Assembly: GCA_944548615.1 (NCBI GenBank)
Contig: OX155952.1
Span: 26,051,224 to 26,115,223, forward strand
DNA: 64,000 nucleotides
Direction of reading: 5' to 3'
Origin: Micropterix aruncella
Taxonomy: Eukaryota; Arthropoda; Insecta; Lepidoptera; Micropterigidae
The position numbers and the translations under genes were made by a program. This document shows, piece after piece, positions 12,540 to 24,600 of this stretch. The notes under the pieces were generated by a model. That model did no database searches. It saw only the letters and a program-made list of their open reading frames with translations, and was not told the origin of the DNA. How positions within the stretch are numbered: the stretch's first letter is position 1; the number at the start of each line of letters is the position of its first letter.

Positions 12540-13665
12540 TTTAAACACATGGCACATCCGGTAGAACAGTCACAAATGTTAACATTTCCAAAAGTGACTT
12601 ATGAATGCCAAAGTGTTTCAAAATCTATTACACGTTCGGTAACACTAAGACACTTTATTACTTTTAATATATTTCCCTAGATGGCGCGAGTGACATTGTA
12701 GCACTATGCGAAAAAAGGATGAGTTTCCAGCGCAAAATCATCCGATTGGTCAGTTGCCCGAGCAGTGAGTGGTCAATATCCAAGATATACAATTGAAACC
12801 TGCGAATAATACTAAAGTTACTATCACAGGACGAAAGAAAAATGACTTGACAACATTGATTCGAGACATAACCTGTTATAAATATAAATATAAATATATA
12901 TTCACTGTTATAAATATAACAGTGAATACACAAAATAAATATCTAAACAATTTTTAAAAAATTGTTTAGATAATATTTATTTTAACTTTTATTTTAAATG
13001 GAATTTCCAGTTCCTACTTTTATAAGTGAAGACATAAATGTAGAATAAAGAAAAGCTTACTTTTTGATTGTTACTATACTTTACTTACTTTATGATAAAT
13101 GTTTTTGCAACTAGTTTTATTATAAGAAAATAACTTATATTATTCACACACTCACATACACACATACACTTGCTACGTTTTATGATGGATGTCAACTTTT
13201 AGTTTCTCCTGTTTTTTTTATTGTTATACTTACCTTTAATATAAGATTTAAGTTCCTATTGTGAATTAAACTATGATTACTTGTGCCATTAAACTTCAGA
13301 AGACGTTTAGACTGATTTGTTATTCATAAATGTGAATAAATATTCATTAAAATATAAAATGTGTATTTTTGCAGTAGAAAAAGGATGTCACAACTAAATA
13401 AAGCAATAAACTTTAGTGCAACAATAACACAATTGCAGGATGTCAATGCTTTAAATGAATTAATATTATAATTTTAGTTTTTTTATTACGTATAATACGT
13501 AAGTATATCCTGATTTAAATAACGTATAGTCATCATAATAAAACAATGATTTAAAGTCAAAATCTTGATTCCAAATAATGAAATCACTTTAATTTGCGCT
13601 CCTGTAAAATTTAAAAAATGTATGTTCTAACTTTGTTCCACCGGATGTGCGACATGTTATGAAAA
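12540..13665. mobile_element. Possible terminal-inverted-repeat element
   Basis: gcacatccggtagaac near 12551 and its inverted counterpart gttccaccggatgtgc near 13634 are the only inverted match long enough to suggest ends, about 1.1 kb apart. Inside are two near-perfect palindromes, at about 12900-12926 (ttcactgttata ...) and 12938-12976 (atctaaacaattttt ...). No transposase is seen. Boundaries and nature are tentative. Confidence 0.4.
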
Positions 13666-14167
13666 ATTCGAGAATTTTAGGCCACAAAATATTGCAGGTA
13701 CGACGCTACTTCTTACCAGAATGATCAAATCTAGTTTTTTTTTATAAATGAAAAAGGTCCGGATACTACATAAATTCCAAACATCCATTAAGATTTAAAA
13801 TTTTATTACTCCTTAATTCAATACAAATCAAAGATATTTACGTTTCACTTAGTAAAGCTCCCCTGTTTTGTGCTTGCTACAAGAATTATCTTTAAAAACA
13901 CAAAAAATCAACATTCATAACCACGGCACGACAATACGATAAAATTAAATAATTCGCTATATTTTTTAATAATACTTTACAAACATTTAAAAAATATAGA
14001 TTTCCACGTCGACAATCGCATTGTTTTCGATCCGTATTATATTTAAATAGATTTGAGACGACTCGTTTTACGACTAGAACGCTCACTGAAAGTGTTTTAT
14101 TGCACTCGCTCGGTCCTCAAACTCACTGTTCCAGAATACAACTCGATAGCAGTTGTATTTCTATTCC

Positions 14168-14368
14168 TCATTGATCGCCGATAATCGTTTCGGCCTGTTC
14201 GGCCTTGACCTCGTTCATCGCGTTCATGGCTTTTGTGAGGACGGTAGCATCCTTCAGGCTCAGCACTTGCAGTACTTGGGGCTCCGAACCGGCCGCACCC
14301 TGGATCATCATCTGGGCCATTCCCGGCGGCATCGTTATCGTCTCCACCGTTTCGCCGTTTTGATCCAC
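14168..14368 (-). CDS. ewg: ewg alternative 3' terminal exon
   Basis: After an AG acceptor, GTG GAT CAA opens 66 codons ending QAETIIGDQ and stop. It fits phase 0 to the internal donor CAG|GTAGCG at 15084/15083. The joined sequence VVQ-VDQNGETVETIT parallels the VTMDGQAVEVVT end of vertebrate NRF1, which supports the splice. If the 715-bp intron is not removed, translation ends at 14970 instead. Confidence 0.85.
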   Translation of the reverse strand: MDQNGETVETITMPPGMAQMMIQGAAGSEPQVLQVLSLKDATVLTKAMNAMNEVKAEQAETIIGDQ

Positions 14369-17300
14369 CTACGAGTTTAATTCATTTAATATCATAAACT
14401 AGAATTTAATAAATATGAACAATCTGTGCCGGATTTACGACAGTCTCCCGGTTGAGTCGATTGCGGAACATACGACAGGCAGGCAGGGATCGTTTTGTCC
14501 CACTCGAATCGTCTAATAAATCATGCGTAAAAAATAAAATAACGAAATAAAAATTAAAAAATAATATTTATTTTGAAAATAAAATACAAACGATGCAACA
14601 TAACAGAAAATAAAATTCACGCTTATTTTAATGACTAGCATTTTTGGTTCGGGTGTGTAATTGGTGAGATTGCAAATGAACAAAAAATAGTGACACAAAA
14701 TAGGGAATATTGCAATTTTTACCCTGTGTGTAAAAACAAAAATTAACAAAACTTTCTATAAATACCGACGACACGATCGCGACTATTTTAAATAAGTACG
14801 TCCTAAAATCCACAAAATTACGTCTAATAAATATTTGTACTCATGCGCATTGCACAATATCTTACAAAATTAACAAAATAATAAAATAATGCATTCGGGA
14901 CTAGAATAAAATTAAAAAGTTATAAATAAAAAAAATATGACACTGCTGTACGGTTTATACGTTGACTAGCTAAATTTTGAGACTCTCGGCAGAGAGAGTG
15001 TCCAACTCGATGACGACCGTGCGGGTCAGTTGTGCCGCGGGCCGCGGGGCGCGGCGCAACGGCCGCCCCGCCTCTTGCGCTACCTGAACGACCGGAGTCA
15101 CGCACACCGACGTCTCCCCGTTGGCGCCCGACGAGCTCTGGAACTGTTGTATGTTGGCCACCATCGTTTGGTACATGGACGCCGACACCGGGACCGTTAT
15201 TACGCCGCTCACCGATACCGGGTAACCTGAAAAGTATACATGATAGAATTAGTTTTCTCATTAGGCTTTCGCTTGTCGATGTTGTCTTACTATAAAGATT
15301 ACCGTGGCCGTCTTCGCCGGTCAAAATGATCTGGCCGTCGTGATTGAGAGTCGCCTCGGCCACCGTGTTGAGATCTACGGCCACCGTTTGGCCGTCCGCC
15401 GTCTCTATCGTCTGCATCACGGTTCCCGTTCCCGAGCCGTCGGTGCTGTGAATCTGGAATATCGATTAAAATATTCAATATTTTTTTTATATCGATCGAA
15501 CGGAAAGTTACGGTCGCATCGTGGAAGACTCGTACCGTGGCCAATCCCTGCACGTGCGCGGTGGTTCCATCGGGTAATGTGATAATGGGATTATTTGGGT
15601 CGACTTGAATTATGGAGACTGTGCCGTCGGGATTTGTGATCGTTTGCAAAACGGCCGGAGCATATTGTGACATCTGTGAAAATAATTAAAATGGTATTAC
15701 TCTTCAATGGATATTTTAAAATCATCGGTTTGCAAATCTTCAGGGGATTTGTCAGTTAAGGGTAAAAACAGCTGGCTTTTTCAAAATATGGATCTTCTTC
15801 TGATGCCATGTCCGCTACTGAATGTTAACTATCGTGTTGGCTCTAACAACTTTTATTAGCCGCCGCTCAAAACGAGGATGTGGTAGATTTATAAAACCAT
15901 TCCGCAGATTACGGAGTCGAGACGTTCTTCTTCATCCGGCTATTTCACCTTAAACTATTAGTTGCTTAAAGTTGTAACCTTATCAGCTTACATTTCAGGT
16001 CGTCAATAAACAGGTTGTGGTCGGAGGGGACGTCAGTATCAGGATATGTTTTTACCACTTTGACTGCATTTCGATAACTTTCATTGATAGTGATGAATCT
16101 GATATCCACAAAGTTGTTGTCCCTTCCATTGCCAACCAGATCTCCGAAAAATATGGATAAATAAGAATAGGCAATCAGTAACATTTTCCTCAAGCTGTGT
16201 TGCCGACCATTTTCTTTCTTGCCCAATTAAACAATACCTAATGAATAAAATAAAGATACAAACATCGACATCGGCGAGGGTCATCTGATCGATGCAGACT
16301 TGCGTTGTGGTAGGCGTGCTACCGCCTCCGCTCGTGCTGATGATGGTGGTGCCGCCAGACTTTAAATGGTGCCCAAATTTGACCACGTTCACACCCATCT
16401 AGGGAGTGTCGTCATCGCGTTGTCAATCGCGTCAACGTCAACCGTCCCATAAATCCAGTAACAAGTCAGCAAATTTCAGTCCGTTTGATAAAAGCAGCGT
16501 GCAAAGTACAAAACACATGTCAAGGGGAATCGTAACAGGGATAAACAACATGGATAGTTATTAGAGAACAGCAAATGACTTTAGTGAATTAAAAATATTT
16601 CATATGCATGTGATACATACGGAGGTCGGCGTCAAAGTTGCGGCTTTGTCGTCTTCCTCTGTGAAAGCCGGAAGGAGATCTTCTCTTCCATGGTACTTGT
16701 AGCAGTTAATGACGATCTGGCGCAGCGCATGAGTCCAGGAAATCTGTTTTAAAATTATATTATATGTTAAAAAGTTATATGTTATTATATTACGAGTATA
16801 TGGGCAGTTTTGGGCACTATATCTAAAACAAAGCACATACATGTATATATACCAAATGTTATAAGCTACAATTTTTATTATGGGAAAGTGAGATATCTGC
16901 TTTAGAAGTTTTTCAAAAAATGTATAAGATTTTTGTATTTTTTGGCTTAGAAAATCACAAAAACTTCAGGTTATTGTTTTTTTACAATCAGTGGTTTGAA
17001 ACGACTCATAGTGCGCTCATATGGCTCACAGTGCGTTCATACTGTGTAATACGACCCGATCACGGACTCTGCGCACATGTGCAGTAGGAAAATCATCGGT
17101 CTTTGAATATCTCCCCTCAAAAGTTTGTGGACAAAATAGATTAAATGATATTCAACACATCCATTCGAGATATACAACAACACAAAAATATGTTTTAGGA
17201 TGCCAACAGACAAGCTGAATAAGTCAGTCAGTGACGAGAAAGTCATGTAAGGTGTAGGGAAAGCGAAAGCGAGACTTCACAGTATGGGCGCGTACATCTC

Positions 17301-20300
17301 GCTCTCACCAGACTATACTGTATGTATACGACTCGCATTCAGTTTCAGATTCAGCTTTTCAGCAGACAGCCTAGGTAGACCGAGAACAAAATAAAGTTTT
17401 AGTTTCAAGGTTTGGAGCTTTGAATTAAACAAGCTACAGTTCTAAAGAAAAGTATAAATAACTTCATTTTCAAATTACTTGTAAGCCAGATATATATCTC
17501 ACTTTAGTGCCTTGTTGCCATAATAAGGATTAAAGCTTATAAGGATTAAACCACATATAATGTTTCATTTATATGTGGTTTGTATTGGTAATTAGGCCAA
17601 GCTTCATACAAAAGTGCCTTCATTATTTATCAAAAGGGAAAAGTAAATTTCTCTCAAATAATTTATTGGGGCCTTAATGAATTCCCCCTTATTGTATCCG
17701 ATTTGAAGTAACAAAAAATGGGAAAGTAGGTATTTTGGATTTACAATTCCAATAGAGATTTTTTTTAGTACATTTGATTGTGCTACCGCCGTTGTTCAAT
17801 TTTGGAAGTTAAAAGAAAAATACCAGTTTAAAGGAATAATATAAACCTTTTGTTTTTCATCTTCATTTCTTGCGTCCATTCGTACGTTGGCCCAAGGTAC
17901 TTCTTTCGGCCACCAGGGAGGCCTAGTGGACTCGCGCCCCCAACCCGGTTTTCCTCGACCTGTAAATGAGATTAATCATTTTATTTTCCAATGTTATGAG
18001 GAGCCATTTGTAAATGAACAACATACGAGGGTAGATTGAAAAGTTTCCGGAATGGGAAAAAGATGGCTTACGTATCGCGAAATAGTTGTGATAGTTGGCA
18101 ACAACCAACCTATTTTAGGAAAGCTGTCAAATTTTCTTGTTTACCAGACCGTTTTGTGAATCCAAGTCAGGCACTTTTGTAAAAACGGAAAAAATCGAAT
18201 TTCGTGCAGTGATTAAATATTTCTGGATGGAAGGTTAACCCTTGGAGTAAATGGGTATTTTCATGGATGCATCTGTCTCTTTTGCAGGATTTTCGGCGAC
18301 ATCGACTTAAAGTACTATAACTACGAAACTACTACACCAATCATAAAAAGAACAACTGCACAATGATTGCATTGAAATTTCGAATATAGAATATTGAAAT
18401 ATCATTTTGTAAAACAATTAGATAATTATGAATAAATATGAGAACGTCAAAGAAGTGAAAAAAACGCGGAACCAGATCTGGTCGTATCATACTCAACGGA
18501 TAATTGTTTCACAACCAGATTTGGTCGTATCATACTCAACGGGTTAAACGGCGACGGAGATACAAGATATTTTGCATAAAGTTCGTGGCACCTCTACACC
18601 TGCATTTTCGACTATCTGTTTCTGGATGAGCTAGTTCAAACGTGGCCGGATGAGCACCAAAAATGAACCCAGTGGACGTCCAACAACGGCCACAAATGAG
18701 GTAATAGTCGACTAAGTCCATGATCTCAAATTGGCCGATCGTCGAGCGAAGTTGCGCAAAATAGTAGAGGCCACGGGCATCTCATATGAACGAGTGCAAA
18801 ATATCGTGCGCGAACATATGGGCATGAGGAAGCTGCCGCACGATGGGTGCCTCGTTTGCTGACTGGACAATGAGCAAAATCGTGTGACCACTTCGAAGGA
18901 GCGTTTGGCCATGTTGAAGCGTAAACCAACGGAGTTTTTTCGCCGATTCATGACCGTGGATGAAACATGGATCCACCACTACACACCAGAGACCAAGCAG
19001 CAGTCGAAACAGTGGACTTCTCCAGGCGAATCTGCTCCAAAGAAGGCAAAGACGGTCCCATTGGCCGGAAAGGTCATGGGCCCCGTTTTCAGGGATTCGC
19101 AAGGTGAGATCCACATTGACTTATTGCAGACGGGAAGAACGATCGCGGCGCAATACTACAGTGATTTATTGGGCGGCCGATCAATTCCACGGCGTATTGA
19201 AGGAGAAATAGCCTCATTTGCAGTGGATAAAAAAGCTGTTCCACCATGACAATGCTCCGGCCCATTCAACCCAAATTGCCATGGCCGAATTGGTTGAATT
19301 GGACTACGAGATGATGCCGCATCCCCCGTACTCTCCAGACCTGGCCCCGTGCAACTTTTTTTTGTTCCTAAATATGAAGACTTGGCTCGAGGGCAAGTGC
19401 TTCTAGTCAAACGAGAGAAGGACATCGCCGTCACGAATGCTTATTTTGCAGAGTTCCCGAAACCGTATTATTCTGAGGGCTTAAAAAAGTTAGAGTACCG
19501 CTGGGAAAAAAGTATCGCCCTGAAAGGGGACTATGTTGAAAAATAAAAACAAAAACCTGTTCAATTAACGTGTTTTCTTGCCCATTCCGGAAACTTTTTA
19601 ATCTACCCTCGTATAATAGCTGCTATCGGACTCACCGACTGGAGTCATAATATTATTATTACATTTCTGGGGGCAGCTTCAACCCTAGGAGAGCCGACAC
19701 TCCATAAAACTGCCAAAAATATTAATTTATTAAACATAAATATAACCACTACAATACAATACTAAAGACAGTAAATAAAATAAAAAGTAAGGCAAAATTT
19801 TGTGTTATTTGTAAGTTTCTAGGCTTCATCCAAAATTTTCTCCCTATTCTCCGAATTTTGTCTGCGATATCGCTTCCAATCATTGACAGCCCAACTAATA
19901 TATCTTGAGGAAGAAATGTAGGTCTCAAATATAACTTAGTTAATTTAGTCAGGAAAACGATGTCTCGCTATTTGCTATTGATACTGAAAATGGCAATAAT
20001 ATTAGTAATTAATTTGCTAAATTAAGAAATGTACCAAATAGAGCACTTTTATATGGTACCTAGATATCAAAACATATTAAATTGTATTGGATCACAAGAC
20101 TAAAAGTCCTTTTTTGTAATATCTTTAAATATTAACAGTTCATTGAATAACAATTTAACTATCCACGATTTGCACGATCCCTGAGGGATTCCAGACTTGA
20201 TGCAGTTTTGCGATACCGATTCTTTATTTTGCAGTACCGGTAAAAAGAGCGCATGGAAAGCTTAAATATCTTTCAGGGAGGTTAAAGAATATGCTTCTGG

Positions 20301-23300
20301 TAAAATACCTTTACAGGACAGCAAAGAATTTGATCTGATTGAGCGCTTCATTATATTGATATACTTACCATTTATATGATACAATAGTTAAAGTAAGTAT
20401 TACAAAAATAGCTTTATTTAAAAGAAAATATAGTTATTACTTGTTTTTATTTATTTATTTGCTTATTATTAATCAATATTACAGTAAAACCAAGGCATTG
20501 AAAAGTAAAGTTATTAAAGTTATCACCGTAATTATACAAATTAGTTTTATTATATTAAATAATTATATTTAGAACATACCACTCGTACGAAATTCTCGCT
20601 AACATTTGAAGAGACCGATTCTCCGGAGGAATAGCACGGAGGAATCGCTCGGCTACTGAGATACGAATGGGGTTGAAAAAAATGTTAGTGTTTAAAATTA
20701 TTGAAACTTTCCCTCGTTTGCGTAATTGAATGTTATCGTTCTAGGATAAAAATGAAAGGATTTCGAAAACGACATTTAATTTTGTAAATGTTAATATTCA
20801 GTCGTAGGATTTATTTAAGTTTGATTTTCAGATATTATTAAGATTAAGATTACAGATATTATTACGATGTTAAGTTTGGATTTTCAGACTGGAATCCTGA
20901 AAACTACCTCGGCAGCCAATGAGTTAAATCATTTCCGTACGACGGGTATATAGTTGCGAATGGCCAATTAATGTAATAAAAATATATTTCTATAATATAT
21001 TTATATAAATTCACCAATTAAAATGTTATCGACGATAAAAACAATTATCGTTGAGAATATTTTTCCTATAATCGAACGACAGTGAACGTTTTAATTCAAT
21101 CCATATTATAGGTCTTTCGATTCGCGTTCATATAATATTACACGAAAGTAAATCTGTCATAACTTTTCCGAGGCGAGTTTTTCGAAGTTTTTAGAAATAG
21201 GCGATTTTGGTATATACGACGTCGTAGACGTAATCACTTTACGAACCGTCTCCCGCGAGTTTGGCAGTCGGGCGGTTGCGTTTAATAAGGTAGCAAAAAG
21301 GGGCGCCGCTCGTCGCGCGAACGAAGCGGAGAGGGTCGGGCGAGAGGGCAAAGAGACTCACACAGGGAATACTTGAGCATGAGCGGGATGAAGGCGCGCA
21401 GCTGCGCCTGCGTCATCTTCTCCACGGGCGTGGGGATGCCGTCGATGATGAGCGGCGGCAGCTCGTACAGCGAGGGGTCCTCCAGCGCGGGCGGCGGCGC
21501 CTGCTGCGCCAGCGCGCTCTCCAGCTCCTCCATGATGACGCAGCGCAGGTTGCGCACCACGTCCTCCAGCGGCTTGGCGCCGAACACGCGGTACGACGTG
21601 TTGGGCTTGCCCGGCGTGGCCACCAGCACCACCGCCTGCTGCCCCACGCGCGTCGCAAACTCGTCGATGGTTTGCTGCCGACCAAAACACATTACGCACC
21701 GAACGCCGCCTCCGCACCGCCCCCGGCGCCCCACTTACCCTCAACTTCCGGAGCAGTCTGTTCTGCTGCCGCTTTCGGATGGAAGGATTCGTTTCGAAGG
21801 AATGCGGCCGCTTCCTCTTCTTCGACGATGCGATCGCGGCCGCGGCGGCCATTCCCACGGGACCTGTCGCGATAGACGTTCTTTTAGGGCTATGATTTTA
21901 AAAAAGAAGGGTCCCGATGCCCCCGGCGAAAAAAAACTAATTCGCAGCCCCCTCGACTTCGAACCGGGGTCGCCGCCGGCGATAGGACGTTTCGGCTCGA
22001 ATCAGCAGTCGATCGGTGACATCATGTCATATGGAAAATTTCAACTAGTGAAAATGACAGATTTTTTCCAAACTGACTTTAATAACTCGCTGAAAAATTA
22101 CCTACGAGTGACTGACCGCATGTATACAGTACGAGTCGGTCATTTCTACTGACACTCATAACTAACTCGACGTAAATCTACACTTAAGTTGGAGCCCGTT
22201 ACGGAGCCTATTCCATTAGCACAGAGCGGATCCTACTAACGAGCAGTGGGTTCTACTAAAACCTAGATTAGTCACAAACTTGCGAATCTGAAGCTGGCAA
22301 TGGGCAAAGATGGATACTTTTTTTTTTTTTTTTCTAGATACAGCGGTAGAACTATCTTACCATGAAGATAAAAAAAGAACTTTCTGCCGATGTAAGGATT
22401 AAAATTTTCCAGTGTTCTAGATGAAGAAAACGAGAATATTTAGGGCTTACGAGAGAGAAGCTTTAACGTTAATATTCCATTCGCCGCATCCTATCTGTGC
22501 GAGCTAACCTTCCGCTAAATGGTCATAATAAAAAAAAAGAAATACATAACAATTAGAAACAGACTTCATTGGCGAGTCAAATATTGAGCTACGATTTGAA
22601 AAATTAATAAAAGAAAAACTCTCATTATTAATTAATTATAAATGAGTTTTATTTTCTAAGACTGACTACTCTCAAAGAATACAAAGAAAGGACATCATTG
22701 AGACATATAAAATTCTCACAAGTTATTACAATGTACCCGGGCTAGAGAATATTTACAAATTCAACATCGACAGAAATCTTCGAGGTCACAGCTAAAAACT
22801 CAACTGTGCAAAATTTAAATCTAATCGTTTTGCAAAATAGAGCGGTGGACGAGTGGAATAAATTACTATTCAAAGCGATCAGTGCCAACTACCTAAGAAC
22901 TCGTTAATATTGTAGGTACATAGCTAGCTTTACAATATCCAATCTGGACATATCGGAAAAACTGCCCGTCCAGAAAAAATAATAATAATAATAATGTACC
23001 TTCAAATTATTGTTAGTTTGTATTTTTAAGTTTATTCCGGTTACCGGCGAGCCGGATTACCGGGGTCACTAACCACACTTGAAAAACCGGCGAAAATAGG
23101 TGGTCTTGGTGGTTTTGAAAGTAGGTTGAAATGAGATTCGGCGGGAAAGAATTGGGCCTACCCGCGGCCGCCAGCTGGGCGGTGACGTCGTCGCTCATGG
23201 CCACGGCGATGAGGTCGTGGCCGTCGTCGAAGGCCTCGGAGGGCGAGGAGTTGCCGTCGTCCTCCGAGTCGGAGCCGCCGCTGAGCCCGCAGCCGTCCCC

Positions 23301-23399
23301 CGCCTCCTCCACCAGGTCCATGGACGACGTGCTGACGTTCGAGTTCATCGTCTCCATCATGTCCTCGTCGATGACGTCGATCTCTATGCGGTTAGCCAG
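14168..23399 (-). CDS. ewg: Erect wing / NRF1 / P3A2 transcription factor
   Basis: Exons on the minus strand: 23399-23162, 21863-21739, 21674-21362, 17959-17847, 16743-16621, 16398-16264, 15673-15536, 15453-15303, 15226-15084 and 14368-14168. All join in frame (559 codons from the CTG at 23399, 546 from the ATG at 23360). An alternative product reads through the 15084 donor to a stop at 14970 (530 codons from CTG). The protein has an acidic serine-rich N-terminus, a basic KKRKRPH nuclear segment, the family DNA-binding and dimerisation region (about residues 90-300, with FETNPSIRKRQQ, MTQAQLRAF, RGKPGWG, WANVRMDAR, HGREDLLP) and a glutamine/threonine-rich activation region with QTITNPDGTVSIIQV. 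Family members bind GC-rich palindromes; in flies ewg is needed for synapse growth and flight-muscle formation. The gene is intact, and its paralogue lies directly upstream. Confidence 0.95.
14528..14572 (-). promoter_or_regulatory. Intronic polyadenylation signal with AU4-6 motifs in ewg last intron
   Basis: On the minus strand AATAAA (14572-14567) is followed within about 40 bases by several A-U(4-6) tracts (ATTTTTTA, ATTTTTA, ATTTTA, ATTTTTTA). In Drosophila ewg the neuronal protein ELAV binds such motifs beside a poly(A) site in the last intron and so favours splicing to the final exon. The same arrangement in the same intron suggests the same control here. ELAV binding is inferred. Confidence 0.6.
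15985..16128 (-). mobile_element. Fragment of non-LTR retrotransposon endonuclease
   Basis: A minus-strand frame reads NFVDIRFITINE...VKTYPDTDVPSDHNL. The TYPxxDVPSDHNL motif is the conserved SDH segment of APE-type endonucleases from RTE-like elements. It lies in the ewg intron between 16264 and 15673 and is too short to be functional. Confidence 0.75.
16900..17840. other. ewg intron without recognised features
   Basis: Intronic DNA between ewg exons 17847-17959 and 16621-16743. A segment at 17010-17340 has several actgtg/cacagt-type inverted short repeats, perhaps an eroded MITE, but no end structure could be fixed. Confidence 0.45.
18026..19611 (+). mobile_element. mariner transposon, inactivated, with nested MITE
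   Basis: Terminal inverted repeats of 31 bp with one mismatch begin CGAGGGTAGATT at both ends. TA duplicates flank them (18024-18025 and 19612-19613). Subtracting the 305-bp nested MITE plus its duplicated TTAA leaves about 1.28 kb, the usual mariner size. The transposase shows all DD34D blocks in broken frames: TVDETWIHHYTPETKQQSKQW (near 18950), FHHDNAPAHS (near 19243) and YSPDLAPCNFF (near 19331), ending LKGDYVEK. It has several stops and frameshifts. It sits in the ewg intron about 67 bases upstream of the exon at 17847-17959. Confidence 0.95.
18239..18543. mobile_element. TTAA-flanked MITE family C, copy 1 (nested in mariner)
   Basis: A 305-bp element flanked by TTAA at 18235-18238 and 18544-18547, with ends CCCTTGGAGTA and, inverted, CCCGTTGAGTA. 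Its 3' part has two tandem copies of an accagat-tggtcgtatcatactcaac unit, the second forming the end. Removing it restores continuity of the mariner reading KYFWMEG-LTATEIQ, so it inserted into the transposase gene. Near-identical copies are at 24970-25273 and 45674-45979. Confidence 0.9.
19620..19710 (-). mobile_element. 3' end fragment of non-LTR retrotransposon L1x
   Basis: Shares accgactggagtcataa, the attattac block and acttctggg with longer copies at 39070-40081 and 47930-48290. A severely 5'-truncated insertion, directly beside the mariner right end. Confidence 0.65.
19715..21150. other. ewg intron, no recognised features
   Basis: AT-rich intronic DNA. Nothing with coding or repeat structure was recognised. 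Confidence 0.5.
21864..22650. other. ewg first long intron, left part
   Basis: Intronic sequence between exons 21739-21863 and 23162-23399. It has a run of T at about 22317-22334 that may be the reversed tail of an old retroposon. The ORF continuing to 22152 is the exon's antisense frame and is not real. Confidence 0.5.
22650..22995 (+). mobile_element. Non-LTR retrotransposon 3' end (family L2x)
   Basis: Broken frames read DIIETYKILTSYYNVPGLEN and AVDEWNKLLFKAISA, the conserved tail after the reverse transcriptase of CR1/jockey-like elements, ending in an (aat)n tail at about 22979-22994. Nearly the same tail occurs at 41576-42085. 5' truncation is typical of target-primed insertion. Confidence 0.8.
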
Positions 23400-23432
23400 T
23401 TTTGAGCCGTGCGGGTGACGGTGGTGTGACTA

Positions 23433-23971
23433 ACTTTTTATCTGGAATGCCCACATTTACAATTTTTAAACTTTACAATTTGAGTTGAAAAATCTTTTTT
23501 TTTATTACTATTCTAGGACCGCTGGAAAAAAACTGTCAAAGAAAACCAGGCAGTCGCTCCGTGGCTCTATTATTGTCCAATATAATCCAAATTTTATATA
23601 TTCAGAATTATTTTAGAGGACATTTTAAAAAAGAGAAAGGGCAGCGTTAAGTACGTCGCCGTACTTATTATCGGAAATACTACTTATACAGAAATACTAC
23701 TAAGACAGAATACGATTATTCTTATAAGGTTTATTCGATAATAAATTAAAAGTAAAAAAAGATGTTTAAAAACGAGCTTTAATTTCCACCGGGGAGTTTC
23801 AGTTGCAATCTCCCGGCGCCATCTTCAGACCCTCGTCATCGTGCGTAATAGAAAGTAAGTTTTCGACAAATCTTTTAAGTTTATACCCTTGATATATCTT
23901 TTTGTAACATAAAATCTAGCAAATTTTCTAACATAAAATACCCTTCCTAAAAAACTCATCATCCCAATCGT
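23433..23971. other. Upstream of first recognised ewg exon
   Basis: An in-frame TAG at 23432-23430 closes the ewg reading frame upstream. The stretch has no recognised feature; it may hold 5' untranslated exon or promoter sequence of ewg. Confidence 0.4.
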
Positions 23972-24600
23972 CTAAAAATTCCTGCACTCCGCATCATCAT
24001 CTTCAAATTTTCGACCTCTCAGGTATTCCATTAATGTCGGAAATAGATAGAACTCACTAGAGGCACGATCCGGGGAGTATATAGGATGTTCCAGCACTTT
24101 AAAGGCAGCTTCTTCAATGGTAGCTATCGCAACTCTGGACTCGTGTGCTGGAGCGTTATCTCGGTGAAACAAAACAATTTTAGCGAGTTTGCCTCTTTGT
24201 TTTTCATGTATTTTGTTTCCCAATTTTTTTGTTTGTTCAGAATATATAGCCCCCAGAATCGAGCCAAAAGAAACGGTTAGGATCTTGTTGTAAAAAATGC
24301 AAAGAGCGTAGTAAAATGTTCAGTCTAGTATTTTTCTGCATGTCCGTAAGCATTCTAGGTACCCAGCGTGCAGATATTTTCATCCCTTAGCGATCATGTA
24401 AAATACTATACGCACTACCTATCAAAATCTTCATTTACTCACTTCACTAAACGATCCGCGAAATCATTTTTTTACCACTTTTTTAACCATTTCTTTAGTG
24501 ACTGCCGTCTTAAGGCGACCAAAGCTAGGGTCATCCTTAGTTAAAGTTCTTCCACGCCCAAACTCAGCAAGCCAAAGTGCAACCATAGAATATGGGGAGC
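23972..24600 (-). mobile_element. Decayed mariner relic, same family as 300-1870
   Basis: The minus-strand frame 24223-23972 carries LFHRDNAPAHESRVAIATIEE and YSPDRASSEFYLFPTL, the second and third catalytic regions, followed by YLRGRKFEDDDA. Upstream minus-strand sequence to about 24600 holds eroded N-terminal pieces. Frameshifts make it inactive. Confidence 0.8.

Noticed and set aside
15966..16226. Minus-strand 86-codon frame considered as an extra ewg exon
   Set aside because: Its peptide contains the VKTYPDTDVPSDHNL motif of retrotransposon endonucleases and the flanking ewg exons already join in phase without it.
21373..22152. Plus-strand 259-codon frame
   Set aside because: It is the antisense of two GC-rich ewg exons; long antisense frames are expected there and it has no family resemblance.
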